Shown: positions 54,437-64,000 of the stretch, piece after piece
Layout: every line of letters begins with the position of its first letter
Numbering within the stretch: the stretch's first letter is position 1
Assembly (NCBI GenBank): GCA_035079385.1
Contig: JAVHKY010000025.1
Span: 14,978,501-15,042,500, forward strand
Source of the DNA: Aspidiotus rigidus
Taxonomy: Eukaryota > Arthropoda > Insecta > Hemiptera > Diaspididae
Reading direction: 5' to 3'
Length of the DNA: 64,000 nt
Translations under genes and position numbers: made by a program
Notes under the pieces: model-generated
Databases searched by the model: none
What the model was told of the DNA's origin: nothing
Seen by the model: only the letters and a program-made list of their open reading frames with translations

Positions 54437-57400
54437 GATTTTCGGTGTTTTCTAGGGTGCTCTTCGAGCGTTATTATAAGTGATTTTGTAGCAACAACGT
54501 GAATTTTTCAAACAACTTTTAAAAAATTTCAAAACGTTATTCTATACTATACTGTAGCAGAAGAAGCCTCTCGAGCTTCCACTCCACAAAGTCCTGTCCA
54601 GCTTCTGAGGCTACTTCTTCCTCTATGCCACCACCAGTGAAGTAGCTTTTAGAACATGGTGATACTTTGTTTTATAATTATTGCATTTAAATATGTGAAT
54701 TTCCAATTTTTTTTCTTGGATTTGTTGATTTAATGTAATTATCGTTCACTTATTTGTTCTATACTCAGACTTTAGAAGTTAGCATACTCAAGAGTACAGT
54801 CAAACCTTTCTAAATTGAACGCTGGAGCCGAGTAATTTAGTTAGGTTCATCTATGATTTGTTTTACAAGGAATTCCACTTTTGGAGATAGTTTGATTTAC
54901 CAAAAATTTGTTTCATCAATGGTGGAATTCAAAAATTATTCAAATATGAAAATGCAAATATTTAGCACAAAATTCAATTTGCAGAGGCTTTCCCATCACA
55001 ACGTAGGGGTTTTTTCTCCTCAGCGTTGGCTCTAAAAAAATTTGATTCATCTAAACTTTGTTTTGTTTGAAGGTAAAAATGCATGCTTTATATCACCAAA
55101 TTAGGTTTACAGGTGTTTTATGTAACATGGTTCGAGTGTGTAATATGATTTGTTATAGATTAATATCTATCAAAATAGATGCGGTCAAACAAATAACTTT
55201 TCTTGTTCTGAATTCCATATTATTCAAGAAATACCTCATCCTTAAAATTCAGATCTCTGAAATGAATAATTAAGATGTATAAAATGATTCCCTGGTGACG
55301 TCAATGAATCAATATACAAAAATCAGACAAAATTAAATCAGGTTTCAGGGAGGATTCACAACACCCAACTCCAAAATATTTTGTTGTTTTGCAACTTCCA
55401 GGTTGCTAATATGCATTTTTGCAAAATATGAAAAATGTAGGGTAGTATAAAAACTACAAAAAATTGCCCTCGACTAAAAATTGACTGTGATGAATAAATT
55501 CCGGTCCTATCCAGGATATGACTACGGGCTTATTTGATTGCTGTAAAAGAAGTTATTCAATTATAGTTTTGTTCACGCGCTCACAGTCAAATATAATATT
55601 TAGTAATGGGTGTATAGTCTGTGTGCAACCTGTTGATGAAATATCTAGTTCCTCAAAATCAGAATATTTTTCAACTCTGACCCATCTCCTGTACCCTGGA
55701 ATGAATAATTCTCATTCATCACTGGATTCACAACAAAAAACGGCACGATGTCAACTATTATGAATGTGTTTAAAACAATGAAAGAAATTCAAATTATTAA
55801 TTATGATTAGGATATGGATAAAAAATTCTTTTACTGAAATAAATTCATCATTAACAATTTTCTTCATCATCAAGATATGATGAAGAAAATGATAAGATAA
55901 TATTCAATTTTATTGTTATGAATGATCCCGATAATTTTCTCCTACTATCTAATCCTTTAGCTAATATTATAATTATATTGAATATTACATTAATTATTTT
56001 AATTCATTTTTCAAGAAGTAATTATGTAAATGATACCAATTTACTAGAAAAAATTTGAATTTCACAAAATTCTCATGAATGCACTAACGCGACTAAAATT
56101 GAACGTGACACAACAGCGACGCGCGTTTCATAAGTAAAGGAAAAATAATAGAAAGATGGATGCACGAACTGGAATAATAATACGGGCTCAGGAGGTATAA
56201 TCGAGGGTGTTAGCCAAAATTACAGCTTACCCCTTTGAGTACACCTCCCTTCGTATGTCTAAACTTGACCTAAAAAATCGAATCGACTCAATAATACGAT
56301 CTTTATAAAATCAGAAATGTCATTTTGTTCGTTGTCAGCAGCGTTTTATTTTATACGAGGCGCGCTTGATCAACGATCGTCAATCGAGTGGACTTCGATA
56401 TAAAAGTTAAAGAGTTTGAGTCCTGAGTTGGAGGTTTCTTCAGCAGAAAAACGAAAAAAATTCTCCAGAATATTTCGTACGACACTAAACAAGCTCGGAA
56501 ATGTTGGAAACAGGTACAGTTGTTTGTAAAGAAAACCGAGCTACTACTAGGTGGTAAGTACCAGCGACTGATAAGAACATAATAAGTCTGTGGAACATAA
56601 TTATACACCTCGGGTAAAGACCGCTGATATCTGATAAAAAGCACTAAAGCAGTACAATTCACGGTTCGGGCGTCGGGACAAGAATAGACTACCGGTATAG
56701 AACGTTTAAATACGAATAATAACTAAACTATCTATTGATGCAACAATCTATCTATCAGCTGATGATAGTCGGAAGACTCTTTCATTTCCAAAACAATTTT
56801 CTCCACTGGTAAACAATATCAGTGGAGGACGATAACTGAGATACACAATATTATGAACAAGAAAGATGATATCAAAAACTAGTAAGTACTATGATTCAAT
56901 TCTTACTGACCATCATTGACTAGATGCGATGAGCAGCTCGTTCCACCACGATTCATCAGCAAAAACTGTAACACCAGAAAATGACTTCAAATTCGTTGGC
57001 AACAAGCCAGCAATTTCATCGGAATCAGAGAAGCTTGAACCCGTAACTTTGGACAAACGGGAATTTTCCTTCAAATGTAGAGTAGTAGCAACGAGAGATG
57101 GTAGATTGTCTGAATGCACTAGAATAAAACCAAACGGAACACTACTGAAATGAAACTTTCCCGATAGGATTCAGAACATTTTTCACAGACAGTAAGCAAG
57201 ATGAAGGTACATTGGTAATGGTCACTAATGGACCATTATTATCCGTGTTGGCGTGACATCAGCACGTTCTGAAAACATGAACAACCCCACCCGTATTTGT
57301 GAGGCACCACTTACCCCAGTTTACCGTATTTATTCTTCAGAACAAACTATAGATTCCCATAAGAAATGCATGGGAACGTTTCGATCACACCTGGAAGTTC

Positions 57401-57480
57401 TGAAAAATTCATAAATGTATCTGTAACTCTTTATTTATCTTTTGTTTTCAACAATAAATAATCGAAACGTCCTGTGTATT
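54437..57480. other. Intergenic region after gene C
   Basis: About 54796 begins with cagtcaaacctttctaaat, resembling the end of pogo/Tigger-type elements, but no partner end was found. A very AT-rich stretch lies at 55.79-56.05 kb. No gene is supported with confidence. Confidence 0.4.
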
Positions 57481-57488
57481 TCTTATGG

Positions 57489-58097
57489 CAGGGCTTGTAC
57501 AATAACAGTTATTTTATGGTCAAGTGTATGCTCTATCTTCAATGAAATGGTAACTTGGAATACTTCTCAGGAGACTGATATTGCACAGAATGCAATGAAA
57601 CTTTGGAGATTTATTGTTTAAGGTTACAGAAATACCGCTAATTGGTTCTGAGCGCGTAATATTCATAATTATTTTTTACAATTTCCAATATACACTAGGT
57701 ACTTGTAAACTAATTAGCGGTATTTCTGTAAACCTTGAACAATAAGACTCCGAAGTTTCATCGCATTCTGTGCAATATTAGACTCCTGAGAGGTATTCCA
57801 AGTTACCATTTCATCGAAGGTAGAGCATATACCCTATTTTTTTGGTTATAACTGTTATTTGACCGAAAATTCTAGGTCTTCTAACAACGTTAACAAAAAA
57901 TTTTAGGACTTTGACCGAAATATTTTTCAACATTTAACAGTTATTGGTCAAAATACAGCTTGACCGATAACCGATAACGGCGATAACCGAAAAAATTGGG
58001 AGGATCATTTTGACCGATAACCGATAACCAAAAAAATTTGTGAGGTCATTTGACTGATAACCGTTAACTGTTAAAAAAATTTCGGTCGCAAGCCCTG
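57489..58097. mobile_element. 609-bp hAT-type MITE
   Basis: The terminal repeats cagggcttg and caagccctg are flanked by perfect 8-bp duplications tcttatgg (57481-57488, 58098-58105). Inside is a ~120-bp inverted repeat (about 57520-57640 against 57712-57830), followed by a run of 'gaccgataaccg' motifs. No transposase frame. Confidence 0.9.
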
Positions 58098-58105
58098 TCT
58101 TATGG

Positions 58106-59869
58106 AGTTAATTTTTGTTTTGAACACAAACGGTAAACTGGGATAAGACTGTGTTAAAGTGGGGTTACAAAAAAATATGGTCCATTGGTATTTCAGCAGC
58201 AGAGTGATTCTGATCTGATTCAATTGCCAGAACAAATAAAGAACTCTCTACTAATACACATACAAAAATAGCATCGCTATTTAGTGATCATAGTTGTATC
58301 GCTATTAGAAGTCCTTCGATGGTGATCGGTTTGAAATATTGATAGTTTCTGATAGTTTTTATCAGTTGATTGAACCACTTTATGGTATACGTGTCCAAGT
58401 GTCAGAAAAATGATTAGGAAAATCAAATCGTTTGCACTCGGTAAAGAAAACTATTTCTGTTGATTATTCAAAAGTTGCTTGAACGCGTATTGGTGAATCC
58501 GCAAGGAGCGCTGGAGGTGTTCACTAGAAGGTGATCATCAGATATCACATGAAAATTCACGTCATAAGAGCATATTATGTTATTTCAACTCGCTGTATCT
58601 CTCTTAATACTGAAAAAAAAGTACCACTTGTAATGACCTTTTCTGTCTCTCTTCACTAATATATATGAAATTCATGAAAATGAAAATTTCACCAATTATC
58701 TGAAACATCACTTTTTGGTGCAGCTTCCACAAATGGCCGCTATAGTGAATGTAGAGAGCGACCCTTTTGGGTCCACTCGCAAATCGGGTGCTATCACCAG
58801 AAGGCTTATGAAGCAAGCAAGAATTCAAGAAGCACGTTGAAATATAACATTACAAAGTTACAAGTTACAACTACCTACATTTTTACAATCGAGTTTTTGA
58901 TTTTCCAATGGAATTCATGCATATGAATGATTCTTTTTCATATTTTTTGCATCTTCGAGATCATACTATTGTTAAGTGGTACCGTTCTTCTGAAGGATAT
59001 ACAATTCTTCTTTGCATCAACAAAGGCAAAGTCGAGTAAGTGTTCAACAAGGATTACTATTGAGACATAATGAATCCATATAATTTGCATTATCATTTCT
59101 ATTTTAGCGTCTTCATATAATTCAAATCACTTCTTTCAGAATAATCAAATAGTTGAAGAAACGACGTTCCATTAACGCATGCTAGTGCAATCTGAGCCGA
59201 GTGCCATAAATGTATCAAATTCTGTAACTGAGAATAAAAACTTATCAAGCAAAATTTTCCAAGGTTATTCGTCATTTTCAAGTAGAAACCCACCAATGAT
59301 AGAAGAACAATATACCGCAAAGTACAGGGTGGAATATATGAATTGGCACAAACTATGGAGACTATCTTCACGTCAGAACTGGGAAAGTCGATTGGTTATT
59401 GCGGTTTAGAAACTGGTTTTGCAAAATATCATGGTAGGTAATTTATAGAGAAAAATAGCTGTATGTAAATTGTATTCACAAATTGGTCGTAGTACCTCTA
59501 GTTTAGTCTCGAAACTGAATGATTCATTTATCAACCTATCCTCAAATTTTTTGAGTCCACGGACGGAAAATGTGAAAAGTAATATGATTTTATGGATTTG
59601 AATTCCAAAACGAAGCTCTTCAACCAATTTTAGTCTACTTGATTTGTATTTTGGAATCTCAAGAAGGACCTTTAGACGTAGGAAATGGAAGAGATGGGAG
59701 GTCTCAAAAATGTATGAAGCCATTGTTGGAAGCAAGACCACCATATCCAAATGATGACACATTCGCTATATACAATTTTCTGGTCTCTATACTTGCTTTC
59801 TCGTCTCTTTTCTGCTTCTTGGGCAGATATTATAGCAAGGTAAGGGTTTGTAAGACAATAATTCACTAA
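58106..59869. other. Intergenic, nothing recognised
   Basis: AT-rich sequence between the hAT MITE and the MULE. Several short open frames exist, but none shows a known motif or splice support. Confidence 0.4.
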
Positions 59870-59878
59870 TATTAAATT

Positions 59879-60901
59879 GGGGAATATTTATTCACCAAGT
59901 AAAAATGGTATTTGCACAGTAAAAAAATGAACCGTAAAAATCAGCATTGGGAGAAGTGAATTAAAGGATATGCATAGTGAATCATTGAACAGTAGTATAA
60001 CAGAAAATGAACAGTAAAAATGAAGATTTCCGCTGTTGTATGACTACTTCCACGAACACTAAATTATGTTCAACAATTCCTGGTACGAGGGTGCAGCTCC
60101 TACATTCCCAAGTACTAATAATGGGATCGAAGGAACTAATGCGCACATGAAGAAGCAACATACATCTACCAGTTGGGAAATTCCTACCTCTCGTGTTCGA
60201 TATCGTTCGAGATTGGTCTGCTCGTAGAGACCCAAATTCACGAAATTGTGTACCTTTTGAGTAAACTCCGTCGAGGTTGACCGAAGAGTATCAGAGGGCA
60301 AAGGTCAATAGAAAGGTCATTCAGGAGACGAGGTCGGACGGCAGGACTGTATGTAGCTGCTGGAAATTCAAAGAAGGACATTACTGCAAAGTCACTCCGG
60401 GAATTTAAGAGAAAAGAAAGAAGGCAAATGGGCATCTTATGACGAGTTCCGCAAATTCAATGACACAACATGGGTAGTATGCATCGATGAATCCACATGT
60501 TCCTGCCCATATTTCCAAAAAATAGGACAGTGCAAACACTTCCTTGATATGATGGTGAAATTAAAAAAAGTTGCCGTTAATGATGCGGCAAAATCAGTGC
60601 CCCTAGGCCAAAAACGCCGACGGGGTAGACCTTCGAAATCAAAGCCGGCCCTACTTGGTTCAATGAATTTGTTATCGTCTTATTTTCAATTTTGAATTTG
60701 TCTTATATTCTTGATTTACAACGAATGTAATTTATTTTCGGCGGAAATCCTTTTTTACTCAACATTCAATTTTTTAATACGCAGTACCCTCTTTCACTGT
60801 TGAAATCATTTCTTACTGTGCACGAATTACGTACTGTTATTTGTATTTGTTCCAAATTACTGCCAGAGTCCTTATTTTTACTGCGCTGAATAATGCATCC
60901 C
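59879..60901 (+). mobile_element. MULE (Mutator-like) element relic
   Basis: The 9-bp direct repeat tattaaatt flanks the element (59870-59878, 60902-60910), the size expected for Mutator-like elements. The ends ggggaatatttattcacc and the reverse complement of the right end (gggatgcattattcagc) are similar inverted repeats. The inside holds a broken transposase with a SWIM motif. Confidence 0.85.
60066..60695 (+). pseudogene. MULE transposase C-terminal part with SWIM motif
   Basis: One frame, broken by stops near 60222-60260, encodes WYEGAAPTFPSTNNGIEGTN (the W...TNN-G-E-N signature of MULE transposases). Further on it reads TCSCPYFQKIGQCKH (C-x-C-xn-C-x-H SWIM zinc site), then a basic RRRGRPSK tail and a stop at 60695. 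The upstream catalytic domain is absent, so the element is non-functional. Confidence 0.85.
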
Positions 60902-61393
60902 TATTAAATTTCATGGTGAGCATTCATCATTTGAGAAGATAAGAATAGAGGAGGATAACGATAATGGTGGAAAGGTGACCTAAAGATATGATACATTATG
61001 ATGACTGCGACGTCGACCAAACGCAAAGTACTATATTAGAGATTTCCACCACTGAGTTCGTGTCATGTCATCTTCAACATGAATTTCCACAGTCTTACAA
61101 GCACAATAATTCCACAAGTGGTATCATAGATCATTAAAAAAACAAAACTCAATTTTCATCGAAAGACAATGATTTTATACGTGCTCATCTACTAACTACC
61201 CCCCCCTCCTCGATTTTCATGTTTGCCGCCTGTTTTTCATTTACTCACCAAATACTAAACTTGGTTTCCTTCCAAGTTTCTTTTTCTTTCTCGAATATTT
61301 TTAATCGTTTTCAGACAACTACAAATTTTGACCCACTGCTTGATAATTTTGTGAAATTTCAAGCTACAGATTCGTTTAGTATACAACGAAAAT

Positions 61394-62132
61394 ATGAAAT
61401 ATCTTCCATATTACGTTTGTGTGTTAATAACAGAGATATTCAAGAATGTGTACGGTGGCGATACAAACTTGGACGACCGACCCCGTCAAAAAACATGTCA
61501 CGACCTCGAAGCAGTCAGAAGAAGTCCTGATACTGATAAAAAGTTTATGAAACATCTAATTGCGGTGAGTATTGAATAGGTACAAATTTATGAAATGAAT
61601 AAAAATGTATGTATCTATATATATATATATATATATTTTTTTTTTTTTGAACTTCTTATTCATACAGAGAGGATTATCTCCGATGTCATGGAAAATTACC
61701 AAGATGGATGACTATTATCATCAGTTTGGTGAAACGCAGAATTATTGCACTATGTTCCGTAAATATAGTTATTTTATGGATTTTAATTCTCTAAGGTTCT
61801 GTAAAAATGATGCGTACATTTTTTTCTTGATAAGGAATTTGTTTTATGAGTGGGTTTTTAATGAAATCTTCGACCTAATTCATGGACTAAATAAAATTTC
61901 GAGGTCTGAGCTCCCACAGATGTGGAGCTTCAAAAAATTCAAGTTGATAGTCTCTATTGATTAGAAGAAATACGTTCTCTACTTCTAAACCCCTATTGAT
62001 GTAAAGGTTGGGAAAATTTCGTCCTTTACATGGAGAAGATTTGGAAGAATTTCCAGTTGTGAATTCCTAGGGTAACTTGCACAATTTTGAATTGTGAACT
62101 CCTATGCAGAAGTACCTTTAAGACTGCATCTT

Positions 62133-62167
<35 letters not shown>

Positions 62168-62968
62168 ACAGCTGAGTCTATAATCACCGGAGTATTTTCT
62201 GTAAATAGTAAAAAGGTGTTCATTCGATCCGATCGTGTGTGTGAAAGTCAAGTACACTCTCTCGTCAGTCTCCGACGCAAAATATTCCTAGAACTTTTTT
62301 TTACAGAGACAGAGATGGGATTATCGGGCCCGGAGACCAAAAGATGAAGGGAATTTGTTCAACAATGGTCTTTCTTCCAATGCCTCGCAGGTGGGGTTTG
62401 GTGAAGGTCCGGAGCCCAATAGCGTTTTTACCTCCTTCTTAAATCTGGTCTTGTCTCTTCATGTAGAGAACGAACATTTCCATATCAAGGAAGAGAATGT
62501 CCGCACACCAAAAGATAATTGACCTGACTTGTTTGGCACGTCCTTGTTTGTACCGCTCGCGTCATTTAGAGTATTCTTTATACTAAATTTTGTGCACCCA
62601 TTCACTCTCAAATAGGTCATGACTTCGAACTTCTCAAATGTGTTTTTGAGATTCAGAGTCTTTACATCGTTATATAAATTAGATCTCAGTGCTCCCCACG
62701 TGGACTTTTTTCAAAGGCGTTACATATGAGATAGGTGGACATAGACTAATAAATCTTATTTTGTCTCTTGACGATACCATATTATTATTTTCATTTACAC
62801 AGATTTTGGACCTGAATGTAAAGCTACTCGTAAAAATCCACAAATTGTGATTGACGGACTTGAAATGGAACCATTTTTGGAAGTAATTTCCAAAAGCAAG
62901 GAAGAAGGAATAGAGTACGCCCGCAGTCGTACATATGGTGTCGTTTTATGGCTAACTCACAATGAAAA
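61394..62968 (+). CDS. Lipocalin-like protein D, first three exons, cut by window end
   Basis: Exons: 61394-61564, 61668-61758, 62803-62968, with lengths (171, 91, 166) and phases as in gene C. The signal peptide is MKYLPYYVCVLITEIFKNVYG. The cysteines TCHDL, NYCTMF and PECKATR are present, with W-K-I-T-K-M-DDYYHQFG conserved. Exon 4 should begin with G-ACAAATGATGT-like sequence. None is visible up to 64000, so the rest probably lies beyond the window. If it does not, the gene is truncated. Exon 3 has substitutions (PEC for PDC) but no stop. Confidence 0.7.
62134..62164. repeat. Poly-A tract
   Basis: An almost pure A run of about 30 bases in intron 2 of gene D, following 'gactgcatcttgc'. Could be a retroposon tail or a simple repeat. 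Confidence 0.8.
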
Positions 62969-64000
62969 GTAAGTAAAATTAAAGATGACAGAGCTATGTC
63001 CTTCTATCTCAATAGTTTACGTACTTGAAATTTGGACCATTTATTTGGCTATTGGGCTGGAATAATTTTACCGCCATAAACCAAATCATAAGCACAGAAA
63101 GAGCAAAATATGTTAGCACCTTTTCACTCTTGAATTAGGTATAGTCATAGGAGGAAAGTAAGTGAGTTTCTGAAGACTGAGACAATACTATAATACGATT
63201 CGGTTGAACAGTAAGTGCTTTAGACAATGCACCTAAGGGATAGATTTCTACCTCTTCAAATATGAATCTCTCTACCTCATGATATTCCGGTCACGCAATT
63301 ATATGGAAGAACTAGTCTTTGAGTTAGAACTCAGCTCACTGAGCTTGTTGTAGAGATAACTGTTTTCATTTTTGTCCCGCGATATCATGCATATGGCTGC
63401 TACGGCTATCCTGTCCCAACCAGATACTGGAGATGGCAAATTGTACAACAAATTTGTACACTTGAAAAATTAAATCTCAGTTGAAGTAAAAAAAGTCACA
63501 ACTCGCCAAAACCTTTCATTACTGAAGCTATGAAAAAAAAGTGATCAATTGGGCAGATTTTCTATGCTCTTTTTTTCTCAATAGAGTCCTTGAGACAGTC
63601 TGTCTGGCTGTGCAGGAGTTTTCAGAACTAAAGATATGAAGGTTGGAGCGAGAGCCAAACAAACAAAGAAGGACCTAAATGGATTGGTGAAGGAAGATGG
63701 TATAAATAACTCCGTCGAACAAAGGCTCATATTGCTCCCAGCTTTTGGAATCTCTCAAAAGGAAAACGTCGCTAGAAAACTTGCAGGCACCTGAAGAAAC
63801 GGATTTGTCTTGAGAGACCTGAAGCAAGAAATAAAGTTGAAAATTCCTGACAACCATTGAAGAACATCCAAGTTGGAAAGCTTTATTGAATTAAAATCTC
63901 CAACTCTGAGCGGAGCATGGCTGCTCTAAAATATGAAAATGAATATGATCGAGAGCTGAAGAAAGGAACACCATGATCACTTGCAGAAACTTTGGTAATT
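62969..64000. other. Intron 3 of gene D (presumed)
   Basis: No exon, RNA gene or repeat recognised. Paralogous intron 3 ranges from about 380 to 1700 bases in genes C and B, so an intron running off the end is plausible. Confidence 0.4.

Noticed and set aside
54796..55060. Complete pogo/Tigger-type element
   Set aside because: The left end looks right (cagtcaaaccttt), but I found no matching inverted end or TA duplication.
55790..56060. Possible mitochondrial DNA insertion (very AT-rich, DPDNF...NPL-like string)
   Set aside because: The string recalls cytochrome b, but neighbouring residues do not follow the family and frames break in both genetic codes.
56929..57153. 74-codon plus-strand frame starting MSSSFHHDSSAKTV
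   Set aside because: Reasonable composition, but no recognised motif, no splice partner and an overlapping open frame on the other strand.

Overview
This window is nuclear DNA from a multicellular animal, most likely an insect or other arthropod. The evidence is AT-rich sequence, many short GT-AG introns (about 60-100 bases), a mitochondrial alanyl-tRNA synthetase, FRG1, polydactyl C2H2 zinc-finger genes, a THAP-domain gene and several classes of eukaryotic DNA transposon. I cannot name the species. I saw no rRNA, convincing tRNA, CRISPR array or bacterial operon.

Left part (1-23 kb). The gene for mitochondrial alanyl-tRNA synthetase runs on the minus strand from 12294 to 481. Its exons keep phase with each other, except for one uncertain donor before a ~7.3-kb intron. 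That intron holds a nest of repeats and, on the opposite strand, a 14-finger C2H2 gene with a decayed 3' tail. The histidine and cysteine positions of the synthetase editing domain are missing. FRG1 (17569-15124, minus, six exons, 259 residues) follows. Next comes a small two-exon THAP gene (21046-20627, minus) between two inverted repeat arms, then two copies of a dispersed repeat, one of which carries a palindromic insertion.

Middle and right part (23-64 kb). Four plus-strand genes (A, B, C, and D running off the window end) form a tandem family of secreted, cysteine-containing proteins of about 300 residues. They have seven exons, nearly identical exon lengths and the same intron phases. 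The last two exons resemble the final strands and C-terminal helix of ApoD-type lipocalins. Gene B is interrupted in exon 2 by a 5'-truncated Penelope-like retroelement with a 13-bp target duplication.

A tandem duplication (35006-41592 and 41593-47453) copies the last exon of gene B together with a minus-strand zinc-finger gene. This leaves two zinc-finger paralogues, one orphan but intact terminal exon, and an older third zinc-finger relic at 47.6-48.0 kb. Comparing the two copies shows an empty site for a Tc1/mariner-type MITE. Between genes C and D lie a hAT-type MITE (8-bp target duplication) and a MULE relic with a SWIM zinc-binding motif (9-bp target duplication).

Overall, two housekeeping genes sit beside a fast-evolving accessory region of secreted lipocalin-like genes and lineage-specific zinc-finger genes shaped by duplication and transposons. 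All gene models were spliced by eye from reading frame, splice signals and paralogue comparison.
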